Shown here piece by piece: positions 25,396-33,904 of a DNA stretch of 64,000 nucleotides. Under the pieces are notes generated by a model. It was given only the letters and a program-made list of their open reading frames with translations, searched no databases and was not told the DNA's origin. Each line of letters starts with the position of its first letter. The stretch's first letter is position 1. This DNA is from Microbacteriaceae bacterium PS02344 (GTDB taxonomy: Bacteria; Actinomycetota; Actinomycetes; Actinomycetales; Microbacteriaceae). Both the position numbers and the translations under genes were made by a program. The stretch lies in NCBI GenBank assembly GCA_029959905.1, contig JASCNZ010000008.1:16786-80785 (forward strand). The letters are read 5' to 3'.

Positions 25396-27096
25396 ATGGA
25401 TGCTGCTCCCCTCGACTCCCGCCCGTGGCTCAGCGCGTACGCGGAGGGCGTTCCCGCCCAGATCGATGCGCCGACGCAGACCCTGCCCGAGATGATGACG
25501 GAGAGCGTGCGGCGTTTCGCCCGGCGACCCGCGCTCGAGTTCTTCGGCGCGGTGACCAGCTACCACGACCTCGGAGAACAGATCGAGCGGGCGGCCGAGG
25601 GGCTGCGCCGCCTCGGCGTCGGGCACGGCGACCGCGTCGCCCTGGTGCTGCCGAACTGCCCGCAGCACGTCGTCGCCTTCTACGCGGCGCTGCGGCTCGG
25701 GGCGATCGTCGTGGAGCACAATCCCCTCTACACGGCCCGCGAGTTGCGGCATCAGTTCGAAGACCACGGCGCCCGCATCGCCATCGTCTGGGACAAGGCC
25801 GTCGACACGATCGCCGGCTTCCCCGACGACCTCGCCGTCGAGCACATCGTGAGCGTCGACCTGGTCGCGGCGATGCCGCTCTCGAAGCGTCTGCTGCTGC
25901 GGCTGCCCGTGCCGAAGGCGCGGGAGTCGCGCGCGAAGCTGACCGCCACGCCCCGGGCGCGCGGCATCGTGCCGTGGAAGAAGCTGGTCGACCAGCGCCG
26001 ACTCCCCCGGCGCATCGCCTCGCCCGCCCTCGACGACATCGCGCTGCTGCAGTACACGAGCGGCACGACGGGCGTTCCCAAAGGCGCGATCCTCACCCAT
26101 GCCAACCTGCGTGCCAACGCGATGCAGGGCCGCGCCTGGGTGCCGGGTCTCGCCGAGGGTAAGGAGACGTTCTACGGCGTGCTCCCCCTCTTCCACGCCT
26201 ACGGCATGACCCTGTGCCTGACGTTCGCGATGAGCATCGGCGCGAAGCTCGTGCTCTTCCCCACCTTCGACCTGGGCCTCGTCACCGATGCCGCGCGCAC
26301 GAGCCCGCCGACGTTCCTGCCCGCCGTGCCGCCGATCTACGACCAGCTCGCCCGCGCCGCCGGCCGTGGGAAGCTCGACCTCTCGACCGTCCGCTTCGCG
26401 ATCTCGGGCGCCATGAGCCTGCCCGTCGCGACGGTCGAGCGATGGGAGGAGGCCACCGGCGGCCTGCTCGTCGAGGGCTACGGCATGACCGAGGCCTCCC
26501 CGGTCGCGCTCGGCAACCCGATCGGTCCCACCCGGCGCCCCGGAACGGTCGGCGTGCCTTTCCCGAGCACCGACATCCGCATCGTCGACCCCGCCGACCC
26601 CTCGACCGAGGTCGCCGCCGGGGAGCCCGGCGAACTGCTCATTCGCGGCCCGCAGGTCTTCCAGGGGTATTGGAACAAGCCGGGCGAGACCGCCGCGGCC
26701 CTGCTCCCCGGCGGGTGGCTGCGGTCGGGAGACATCGCCGAGGTCTCGGCCGACGGGTTCGTGACGATCGTCGACCGCCTGAAGGAGCTCATCATCACGG
26801 GCGGGTTCAACGTGTCGCCGAGCGAGGTCGAAGACGCCCTGCAGGCGCATCCCGACGTGGCGTCGGCGGCGGTCGTAGGACTTCCCCGCGAGAGCGGCGG
26901 CGAAGAGGTCGCGGCGGCGGTCGTGCTGCGGCCGGGCGCCGCGCGGGATCCCGAGGCGCTGCGCGACTTCTGCCGCACCCGCCTCACCCCCTACAAGGTG
27001 CCGCGCCGCATCGTGCTGGTCGACGACCTGCCCCGCTCGCTCATCGGCAAGGTGCTGCGCCGCGAGGTGCGCGACCAGCTGCTCGCACGCCGCTGA
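25396..27096 (+). CDS. Long-chain acyl-CoA ligase / AMP-binding enzyme (FadD-like)
   Basis: A 566-residue adenylate-forming enzyme with the full motif set: YTSGTTGVPKGA (P-loop-like), EGYGMTEAS, GDIAEVSADGFVTIVDR, KELIITGGFNVSP and the C-terminal lysine in GKVLRR. It converts a carboxylic acid, ATP and CoA to acyl-CoA and AMP. Length and the FHAYGMTL segment fit long- or medium-chain fatty acyl-CoA ligases. It stands alone between the toxin-antitoxin pair and a DUF2510 gene. Confidence 0.9.
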   Translation: MDAAPLDSRPWLSAYAEGVPAQIDAPTQTLPEMMTESVRRFARRPALEFFGAVTSYHDLGEQIERAAEGLRRLGVGHGDRVALVLPNCPQHVVAFYAALRLGAIVVEHNPLYTARELRHQFEDHGARIAIVWDKAVDTIAGFPDDLAVEHIVSVDLVAAMPLSKRLLLRLPVPKARESRAKLTATPRARGIVPWKKLVDQRRLPRRIASPALDDIALLQYTSGTTGVPKGAILTHANLRANAMQGRAWVPGLAEGKETFYGVLPLFHAYGMTLCLTFAMSIGAKLVLFPTFDLGLVTDAARTSPPTFLPAVPPIYDQLARAAGRGKLDLSTVRFAISGAMSLPVATVERWEEATGGLLVEGYGMTEASPVALGNPIGPTRRPGTVGVPFPSTDIRIVDPADPSTEVAAGEPGELLIRGPQVFQGYWNKPGETAAALLPGGWLRSGDIAEVSADGFVTIVDRLKELIITGGFNVSPSEVEDALQAHPDVASAAVVGLPRESGGEEVAAAVVLRPGAARDPEALRDFCRTRLTPYKVPRRIVLVDDLPRSLIGKVLRREVRDQLLARR

Positions 27097-27233
27097 TCGT
27101 CGCGGCCGTCGACGAGGCTCGCACAGGCGTGTTCCTCGGCCGGGGCTGCGATAGGCCAGACTCGTCGTCAGGGGAATCGCACCGCGCTCGGCGCGTGCGT
27201 GGACGACGAACGTCGAAGCGGAGGGTCGAAGAC

Positions 27234-28199
27234 ATGAGCGCAGCACCGGGATGGTACGACGCGGGCACGCCGGGACGCGTGCGCTGGTGGGACGGCCAGC
27301 AATGGACGCCGCACGAGGCGGATGCTCCCGCCGCAGTCGCGGTACCCACCCCGCCTGCGTCGGTCGCCTCGTCCCCATCGGTCGCACCCTCCGCGTCATC
27401 GGCGCCCGCCCAGGCATTCGCGCCCGCACCGACACAGGCATCGGCGACGGCACCGTCATCCTCGGCCGCCGCGCCCACGACGCAACCCGGCTGGTACCCG
27501 ACACCCGCGGGCCCCGCCCGATGGTGGGACGGCGCGAAGTGGACCGCGATGCGCACGAAGGACGGAGTGCCCGGCACCGACTGGGCGAATGTCGAGCAGG
27601 TGGGCGTCGCCTGGGCGATGGGAGTGGTCTTCCTCGTGCTCGGCGGCACCCAGCTCTCGCTCGCGCTGCAGGCTCCCTCGGTGTCGTTCTCCGCGGTGCC
27701 GACGTTGTTCCTCGCCCTCCTCTGGTTCGCGATCGCCGCCCAGACGACGGCCGTCCTGCGCATCCCGGCACCGACCTCCGCGCCGCTGATGCTCGACACC
27801 TTCCGGCCTCTCCCGGGCGAGCAGGAGGGCGCCGGCGCGGGGTGGTACCCGATCTCCGCGAGCACGACCCGCTGGTGGACGGGCACGCGCTGGAGTCAGT
27901 ACACGCACGCGCGCTTCGGCATCCGACCGACCTTCCACGCCGAGAAGACCCGCCGGACGATGCGCCGGATGACGATCGGCATCTTCGTCGTGGCTGCGGC
28001 CGTCGTGGCCGCCGGTATCGTCGGCATCGTCGTGGGCTCCGTGCAGGGCACCGATGACCTGTGGACGCCGATCGGATGGATTCTCGCCGTGTGCGGTGTC
28101 GTATTCGCCGGCGCCGGCGGGCTCATCGCGGCCATGACGAACACGCAGGTGCGGCTGCTCTTCCCGCCGAACGAACCGCCGCGGGTCGCGGGGTCCTGA
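27234..28199 (+). CDS. Membrane protein with three DUF2510 domains
   Basis: A 321-residue protein has three copies of the short DUF2510 motif (GWYDAGTPGRVRWWDGQQWT type; GWYPTPAGPARWWDG; GWYPISASTTRWWTG) in the first two-thirds, joined by an Ala/Pro/Ser-rich linker. Two pairs of membrane helices follow or intervene. GGAGG is 9 nt before the ATG. The function of DUF2510 is not established; actinobacterial copies are usually attached to membrane proteins. Its stop overlaps the start of the next gene (TGATG). Confidence 0.85.
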   Translation: MSAAPGWYDAGTPGRVRWWDGQQWTPHEADAPAAVAVPTPPASVASSPSVAPSASSAPAQAFAPAPTQASATAPSSSAAAPTTQPGWYPTPAGPARWWDGAKWTAMRTKDGVPGTDWANVEQVGVAWAMGVVFLVLGGTQLSLALQAPSVSFSAVPTLFLALLWFAIAAQTTAVLRIPAPTSAPLMLDTFRPLPGEQEGAGAGWYPISASTTRWWTGTRWSQYTHARFGIRPTFHAEKTRRTMRRMTIGIFVVAAAVVAAGIVGIVVGSVQGTDDLWTPIGWILAVCGVVFAGAGGLIAAMTNTQVRLLFPPNEPPRVAGS

Positions 28200-28501
28200 T
28201 GCCTCCGCGCATGCCGGAGGCCGGCCGCGAGTCGGCGAACGTGATCCTCGACGCGGTGTCGGCGTTCGACGTCGACCGTCCAGACAACAGCGCGGCGATG
28301 GACCTCGCCGTGCAGCGCCTCAACGACATCGAGGGCGCGTACCGCGTACTCGTGAACGAACGCGACGAGGTGACGCTCGACCTGTCGAACCTGGTCGGCG
28401 GCAGCACCGTCACGATCATGCGGCTGGTGCAGCTGCTCGCCGAGGCGACCGGCGTGAGCCGGGAAGAGATCATCTCCGACCTGCGGGAGTGGCTCGGCTG
28501 A
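28199..28501 (+). CDS. Hypothetical 100-residue protein
   Basis: The ATG at 28199 shares bases with the stop of the DUF2510 gene (TGATG), so the two are coupled. The protein is helical and acidic with no membrane segment; the second half (STVTIMRLVQLLAEATGVSR and EEIISDLREWLG) could form a helical bundle. I do not recognise a family. Codon bias supports real coding. A start at the fifth codon (ATG preceded by CGCGC) is a weaker alternative. Confidence 0.7.
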   Translation: MPPRMPEAGRESANVILDAVSAFDVDRPDNSAAMDLAVQRLNDIEGAYRVLVNERDEVTLDLSNLVGGSTVTIMRLVQLLAEATGVSREEIISDLREWLG

Positions 28502-28545
28502 CGTCCGGCGAGACCGACCGGCCGCCGAGGCCGGCGCGGGCCGGG

Positions 28546-29610
28546 TTACGTCGCCACGCCGAGCAGAGTGAGCACGGCGGCGGCGGCGAGGCCGAGAAGC
28601 AGCGGCACGAGGCATCCGACAGCGGCGGTCTTCGCGACGGGCGGCGACGTGAAGAGGGCGTCGAGGCGCGAGCGTGCGTCGTCACCCCTCGCGAGCACCG
28701 GCGCCGCGACGGGGTCGGGCGCGCCGTCGAGAAGCCGCACCAGGCCGGCGAGTGCGGCCACCCACTGCCAGAACGCCGGGTCGGCGGTCGGCACCGCGCT
28801 CCGGGTGATCACGAAGACCTCCGTGCCGGTGACTTCGACGTCGGCGTACGCGGCGACCGCGAGCGCCTGCCGCACCTCCCGCGTCAGGATGCCCCGCACC
28901 GCGTCGTCGTCGTGCGGTGCGCACCGCACCTCGAAGAGTTCGTCGAAGGATGCCTCGACCGGAAGGCTGCGCCACCACGGGGCATCCTCCCAGGCACGAC
29001 CCACGAGGCCGCGCGTCTTCGTCGCGACGACGAACGACGGCAGCCGCGATGAGAGGCCGAACCGCACCACGGTGTGCGCGTGGGGCATCCGCGTGCGACC
29101 TACGAAGGTGTCGAACGCGTACGACGAGACCGTCGGGCCCTGCGGTCCCGGCCGCGAGACGATGTCGGTGGCCACCCGGTGCTTTCCCACCCGGAAGAGT
29201 GCGGCAACGCCCTCGGGGTCGGGCTCGATCAGCTCGAAGGTCAGCCCGTTGGCCGCCGCGAATCGGGTGAGGCGGTACCACGCGGCTTCCGTCGCGCGAC
29301 GCGACGCCGCCGCTCCCCGAACGCGGATGATCGCGAACGGCAGCACGACGAGCACCGCGATCACGACGGTCAGCACGTTCGCCCCGTACGCGCCGAAGAC
29401 CATCTGCACCACCAGCACGGCCAACGCGACGAGGATGCCGAGACCCGCGACGAGCACGACGCTCTGCACCACGACCCACCCGAGGCCGGCGACCTCGCCG
29501 ACACGGCCTCCCGCGCCTCGCCGCAGCGAGCTCGCCTGCTCGCGTGCCCGGGTCGCATCGACCGGTGCGCGCAGGGCGGTGTCGTCGAAGGTCAGCGCCG
29601 GGGCATCCAT
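28546..29610 (-). CDS. Membrane protein of unknown function
   Basis: The 354-residue protein has two strong membrane helices at about 45-95, a long soluble domain (about 100-325), and a hydrophobic helix at the C-terminus. The soluble part repeats the phrase pattern of proteins comparing membrane-anchored charged domains, but I see no catalytic motif. It is convergent with the 100-residue gene. It is separated from the next gene upstream by about 66 bases. Confidence 0.7.
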   Translation of the reverse strand: MDAPALTFDDTALRAPVDATRAREQASSLRRGAGGRVGEVAGLGWVVVQSVVLVAGLGILVALAVLVVQMVFGAYGANVLTVVIAVLVVLPFAIIRVRGAAASRRATEAAWYRLTRFAAANGLTFELIEPDPEGVAALFRVGKHRVATDIVSRPGPQGPTVSSYAFDTFVGRTRMPHAHTVVRFGLSSRLPSFVVATKTRGLVGRAWEDAPWWRSLPVEASFDELFEVRCAPHDDDAVRGILTREVRQALAVAAYADVEVTGTEVFVITRSAVPTADPAFWQWVAALAGLVRLLDGAPDPVAAPVLARGDDARSRLDALFTSPPVAKTAAVGCLVPLLLGLAAAAVLTLLGVAT

Positions 29611-29676
29611 AGGTCTCTTTTCTACCAGCGGCCCCCTTCCCGGCCCGACTGCACGCCCGTCCCCGCAGCCGCCGGT

Positions 29677-30369
29677 TCAGGCCGGGCGCCACACCCGCAC
29701 GACGGTGTCGGTGACCTCGGCGATGCTGCCGTCGGGCAGGGTCGCCTCGCGCGCCACGACCGCGCTGCGCTCGACCACCCAGTCGTTCGGCAACTCGAGG
29801 GCGGTGAGCACCTCGACGGGGTCGGGCAGGGGCGGGCCGGACGCCGCATGCTCCCAACCGTGCCCGCTCGCCAGGCCTGGAGGCGGTGCGCCGTGCCCGA
29901 CGATGAGCAGCGTTCCGCCGGGCGCGACGGCGCGCGTCGCCCGCCGGAGGATCTCCTCCCGCGGGAAGTCGAAGGGCGAATGGAAGAACGCCGAGGTCAC
30001 GAGGTCGTACTCCGTGTCGGGCCGCCAGCTGACGAGGTCGGCCCGCACCCAGTCGATCCGGTCGGCGACGCCGCGGGCGGCGGCCTGTGCCGCCCCGACG
30101 GCGAGCGCGGTTGCCGAGATGTCGAGAGCGGTGACGGTCCAGCCCTGTTCCGCCAACCACAACGCGTCTCCCCCCTCACCGCTGCCCAGCTCGAGCGCGG
30201 TGCCGGGGGCGAGACCGGCTACTTCCCGTTCGACCGCGGGGTTCACCCGCCCGCTCCACACCTGGCCCCGCTCGTCACGGTGCGTACGGCAGCGCTGCTC
30301 CCAGAACTCGGCGGGTTCGATCGGATGCTCGTCGGGCGCCGGGCGCCCCCGACCGTCTGTCCGGCTCAT
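29677..30369 (-). CDS. SAM-dependent methyltransferase
   Basis: A 230-residue class I methyltransferase. Motif I is LELGSGEGGDALWLAEQG, followed by VTALDIS and a DLVTSAFF post-I block. The protein starts PAEFWEQRCR, as in thiopurine/tellurite-type (TehB-like) enzymes. Its ATG overlaps the stop of the flavoprotein gene, so the two act as an operon. The substrate is unknown; small toxic thiol or metalloid compounds are plausible only by analogy. Confidence 0.85.
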   Translation of the reverse strand: MSRTDGRGRPAPDEHPIEPAEFWEQRCRTHRDERGQVWSGRVNPAVEREVAGLAPGTALELGSGEGGDALWLAEQGWTVTALDISATALAVGAAQAAARGVADRIDWVRADLVSWRPDTEYDLVTSAFFHSPFDFPREEILRRATRAVAPGGTLLIVGHGAPPPGLASGHGWEHAASGPPLPDPVEVLTALELPNDWVVERSAVVAREATLPDGSIAEVTDTVVRVWRPA

Positions 30370-31352
30370 GCCGCCGCCCCGTCCTGCCCTGCCTCGACGG
30401 CCGCCGCAGCGACCTCCTCGGCGACCATCTCGCCGTTGATCGTCAGACCGGCGGTCGCTCCGGTCCCCATCGCGATCGGCACGAGCGCGCCTGGATTCGC
30501 CGAGGTGCCGGCCGCCCAGACACCGGGCACGCTCGTGCGACCGAAGGCGTCGACGGCCGTCCACGATCCCATCGGCCCCTCGGCTCGTTCCGCGCCGAGC
30601 TGCTGCAGCACGTCGTCGAGCGCGACCATCGTCGGCTCCGCGAACACGACGTCGACGGCGGCGATCGCACCATCGGCGAGCCGGAGGCCGGTGAGGCGGT
30701 CGCCGTCGGTCTCGACGCCTGTCACGGGGCGGTCGTCGATGCGGATGCCGCGCTGTGCGAGCACCCGGCGCTCCGGCTCGGGGAGCGAGTCGGCGAGCGC
30801 GGTGAACACGGTGATGTCGGCGGAGTACGACCGCAGCATGTGCGCCTTGTGCGCCCCGGCCGCAGACCCGAGCAGCACCCCGATGGCGCGACCGGATGCC
30901 TCGTAGCCGTCGCAGTACGGGCACGCCACGACGCCGCGTCCCCACTGGTCGGCGAGGCCGGGGATGTCGGGGAGCGTGTCGCGCACCCCGGTCGTGACGA
31001 GCAGGCGTCGCCCGGTCAGGCGCGTGCCGTCGTCGGTCACGATCTCGAAACCGCCGTCGATCGTGCGGGCTTCGACCGCACGGGCATCCGCGATGACCCC
31101 GTCGGCGGCCCGCACCTCGCGGCGTCCGTCGGCGACGAGGTCGAGCGGCGAGTAGCCGTCGCGACTGAGCACACCGTGCATGTGCGGGGCGAAGCGGTTG
31201 CGGGGCTGGCGGGTGTCGAGCACGACCACGCGGCGGCGGGCGCGAGCGAGGATGAGGGCGGCGCTGAGACCCGCGGCTCCCCCGCCGAGGATGATGACGT
31301 CCCAGTGCTCGCGGTCTAGGACGGGGGTGAAGGTATCGATGTCGTGAGGCAT
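30366..31352 (-). CDS. Thioredoxin-reductase-like FAD/NAD(P) oxidoreductase
   Basis: The 328-residue flavoprotein has an FAD motif GGGAAGLSAA, a redox CPYC (C144, C147), a second nucleotide-binding stretch GVLLGSAAGAHKA, and the C-terminal GVWAAGTSANPGALVPIA block. CPYCDGYE is typical of the subgroup often annotated as NAD(P)/FAD-dependent oxidoreductase beside MarR/XRE or methyltransferase genes. It may reduce a small disulfide or another electrophile. It is divergent from an XRE-cupin regulator, which is the likely controller. The intergenic part contains TTGC-A-GCAA and CCAT-N6-ATGG dyads at 31379-31405. Confidence 0.87.
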   Translation of the reverse strand: MPHDIDTFTPVLDREHWDVIILGGGAAGLSAALILARARRRVVVLDTRQPRNRFAPHMHGVLSRDGYSPLDLVADGRREVRAADGVIADARAVEARTIDGGFEIVTDDGTRLTGRRLLVTTGVRDTLPDIPGLADQWGRGVVACPYCDGYEASGRAIGVLLGSAAGAHKAHMLRSYSADITVFTALADSLPEPERRVLAQRGIRIDDRPVTGVETDGDRLTGLRLADGAIAAVDVVFAEPTMVALDDVLQQLGAERAEGPMGSWTAVDAFGRTSVPGVWAAGTSANPGALVPIAMGTGATAGLTINGEMVAEEVAAAAVEAGQDGAAA

Positions 31353-31429
31353 ACCGACAGGATGCGCCGGTGTTACAGTTGCAGCAAATATCCATGCCGA
31401 AATGGCAATCTCGACGGGAGGACAGCCGG

Positions 31430-32014
31430 ATGCCCGATGCCACCGTCGCCCTCGTCGGTCCTCGCCTCAAAAGCTGGCGCGAGAAGCGCAGCATGACCCT
31501 CGCCGACCTCTCCGAAGCGACCGGCATCTCGTCGAGCACGCTGTCTCGGCTCGAGGCAGGGAAGCGGGCGCCCAACCTGGAGCTGGTCGTGCCGATCGCC
31601 CGGGCCCTCCGCCTGGAACTCGACGACATCGTGCCCCGCAAGGCGCCGGACCCGCGCGTCGTGCGCACCACCCGGCGCACCGATGACGTGCTCTTCGAGA
31701 CGCTCTCGCCCGAGACGAGTCCGGTGCAGACCTTCAAGGTCACGTTCCCCGCGAACCCCGCCGGTGCGACGACAGCACCGCAGCTCAAGGTGCACGACGG
31801 CCAGGAGTGGCTCTACGTGCTCTCGGGCCGCTTGCGCCTCGTGCTCGGCGAGCAGGATGTCACGCTCGGCCCCGGAGAGGCCGCGGAGTTCGACACCCGC
31901 ATCCCCCACTGGCTGGGAGCGGTCGGCACGCGTCCGACCGAGATCCTGTCGATCTTCAGCAAGGAGGGCACGCGCATTCACCTGCGGGCCCGCCCCGCGT
32001 CGAAGGGCGACTGA
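31430..32014 (+). CDS. XRE-family regulator with cupin sensor domain
   Basis: This 194-residue protein has an HTH_3 domain (MTLADLSEATGISSSTLSRLEAG, read in parts) at about 20-70 and a C-terminal cupin_2 barrel (DGQEWLYVLSG, then PGEAAEFDTRIPHW). The ATG at 31430 has GGGAGG eight nt upstream. Such proteins usually repress a divergent gene, here the thioredoxin-reductase-like/methyltransferase operon, and sense a small ligand or metal through the cupin. Confidence 0.88.
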   Translation: MPDATVALVGPRLKSWREKRSMTLADLSEATGISSSTLSRLEAGKRAPNLELVVPIARALRLELDDIVPRKAPDPRVVRTTRRTDDVLFETLSPETSPVQTFKVTFPANPAGATTAPQLKVHDGQEWLYVLSGRLRLVLGEQDVTLGPGEAAEFDTRIPHWLGAVGTRPTEILSIFSKEGTRIHLRARPASKGD

Positions 32015-32021
32015 CCGGGCC

Positions 32022-32351
32022 CTACGCGGCGAGCGCGAGCCACGCCCGCGGTGATCGCCCGAGCCGCTGGGCGAAGGCGCGGGAGAAGGCGGAGGCGCTG
32101 GCGTAGCCGAGTTCCGCGGCGATCGTGCCGACGGCGACGCCCGCGCGCAGCTGCTCCTGCGCGATCGTGAGCCGCCACTCGGTCAGGTAGTCGACGGGCG
32201 TCGTGCCGACCACGTCTCTGAACCGTTGCGCGAAGGCGCTGCGCGACATGGTGGCCGCTGTCGCCATGGTCTGCAACGTCCACGCGCCGCCGGGCTCGTG
32301 GTGCACGGCGACGAGCGCCCGCGCGAGACGCTCGTCGGAGAGGCCGGGCAT
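32022..32351 (-). CDS. Truncated AraC-family regulator (DNA-binding domain only)
   Basis: From an ATG at 32351 this gives 109 residues comprising only the two-HTH AraC domain: MSRSAFAQRFRDVVGTTP and GYASASAFSRAFAQRLGRSP. Typical relatives of about 300 residues carry an N-terminal cupin_6 domain, which is absent here. The reading frame continues a short distance upstream without recognisable domain before entering the end of the GMC dehydrogenase gene, whose stop is 5 nt away. It may be a remnant, or a functional short protein in the operon. No strong ribosome-binding site is seen. Confidence 0.65.
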   Translation of the reverse strand: MPGLSDERLARALVAVHHEPGGAWTLQTMATAATMSRSAFAQRFRDVVGTTPVDYLTEWRLTIAQEQLRAGVAVGTIAAELGYASASAFSRAFAQRLGRSPRAWLALAA

Positions 32352-32356
32352 CCGGG

Positions 32357-33904
32357 CTACCGCGCGGCGAGCATCCGGTCGGCGGTGCGCAGCGAGAGCG
32401 CCATCTGGGTGAGCCCGGGGTTGGCGGTCAACGCGCTCGGATAGGTCGAGTTGTCGCACACCCAGAGGTTGTCGATGTCGTGCGAGCGGCCGTCGGCATC
32501 GACCACGCCCTCGGCCGGATCGTCACTCATGCGGCAGGTGCCGAGCGTGTGCGCGGTGCGCGCGAGCACCCGCGTGCGCGTGGCTCCCGCCGCCTCGAGG
32601 ATGCGCGTCATCACGTCGATGGCGTGCGCGTCGATCGCCTTCTCGTTGTCGCCCGGGGTGAACGAGATCGTCGCCCGCGGCAGGCCCCACTCGTCCGCCT
32701 CGTCCGAGAGCTCCAGGCGATTGGCCTCGGAGGGCAGGCATTCGGCGTTCATGCCGATGCCCGCGCCGTAGCGCCCCGCCTGCAGCTCGTCCATCAGCTC
32801 GGCGCCCCAGAGATCACCGCCGCGCACGAGCGAGGTCGCGTAGGTGAAGGGCATGACGCCGAGGCTCTGCAACAGATAACCGCCGGCGAAATCGGCGTCG
32901 TGCGGGCGCACGAAGTCCTCGGTGATGAGCGCCGAGGGGTAGCCGCGGTACCCGCGGATCTGCTCGTCGAAGCGACCCCACACCTGCACCGCGCCGTGCG
33001 CGAGGAAGTTGCGGCCCACCTGGCCGCTCGAGTTCGCGAGACCGTTGTGCAGCAGCAGGCGCGGCGTCTCGATGCCGCCGCCGGCGAGCACCAGGGCCGC
33101 GCAGCGCTGGCGGCGATCCTGCCCGTCCTGTCTGTACACGACGCCGGTCACGCGCCCGGTCGCATCGCGCTCGATCGTGTGCACGACGGCATCCGGCCGG
33201 ATCTCCGCGCCGTGCGCGACGGCCGCCGGCAGGTAGGTGATGGCCGTCGTCGCCTTCGCGCCGTGGCGCTCGCCCTGATGGATCGACCCCACGTTGGTCG
33301 TCGCGTGCCGCAGGCCGTGGTGCGGCTGGTCGCGGTCGCGGGTGAGGATCGCCGTGGGTCCGTCGGTGGCGCGGATGCCGAGGGCCGCCGCGCCCCTGGC
33401 CATGATGTCGGCCGCGGCGTTGCGCTGCGGGGGCGGTGTGAGATACGTGCGGGAGGGGTCCCACGGGTACGGGGTCGGGCCGGAGACTCCGATGTACCGC
33501 TCGACCTCGGCCACGTAGCGGGTGAGTTCGTCAGGGTCGACCGGCCAGTCGGCGCCGAGGCCCGTCTCGGTGCGCAGGCGCAGGTCGCGGGCATCCGGTC
33601 GAGGGGTGAACGCCCCCCAGTGCACCGTGCCCCCGCCGACGCCGAATCCGCTGTTGTTGGGCCCGAACGCCGTCGGCGCCTCTCCCCCGCTGAAGCGGCT
33701 CGACATCCAGTTGATCGCGGTCGCGTCGATCTCGTCGGGCGTGTACTCGGCGGGGTCGTGGTTCGGCCCCGCCTCGATCGCCACCACGCGCAGACCGCGC
33801 TCGGCGAGACGGGCGAGCAGCGGCGCCCCACCGGCTCCGGTCCCCACCACGACGACGTCGACCTCGTCGGTGTGGTCGTAGGTCTTCATGCCGTCGAGGT
33901 TCAT
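32357..33904 (-). CDS. GMC-family FAD-dependent dehydrogenase
   Basis: A 515-residue GMC oxidoreductase: FAD-binding VVVVGTGAGGAPL at the start, GGGTVHWGAF, and the C-terminal GTCRMSDDP...NLWVCDNSTYPSALTANPG blocks (read in parts). This matches the large subunit of gluconate/sorbitol-type dehydrogenases that work with a small subunit 3. Its ATG overlaps the stop of the gene that encodes a subunit-3-like domain, supporting a complex. No Tat or Sec signal is visible on either protein, so cytoplasmic action or piggyback export is open. Confidence 0.88.
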   Translation of the reverse strand: MNLDGMKTYDHTDEVDVVVVGTGAGGAPLLARLAERGLRVVAIEAGPNHDPAEYTPDEIDATAINWMSSRFSGGEAPTAFGPNNSGFGVGGGTVHWGAFTPRPDARDLRLRTETGLGADWPVDPDELTRYVAEVERYIGVSGPTPYPWDPSRTYLTPPPQRNAAADIMARGAAALGIRATDGPTAILTRDRDQPHHGLRHATTNVGSIHQGERHGAKATTAITYLPAAVAHGAEIRPDAVVHTIERDATGRVTGVVYRQDGQDRRQRCAALVLAGGGIETPRLLLHNGLANSSGQVGRNFLAHGAVQVWGRFDEQIRGYRGYPSALITEDFVRPHDADFAGGYLLQSLGVMPFTYATSLVRGGDLWGAELMDELQAGRYGAGIGMNAECLPSEANRLELSDEADEWGLPRATISFTPGDNEKAIDAHAIDVMTRILEAAGATRTRVLARTAHTLGTCRMSDDPAEGVVDADGRSHDIDNLWVCDNSTYPSALTANPGLTQMALSLRTADRMLAAR

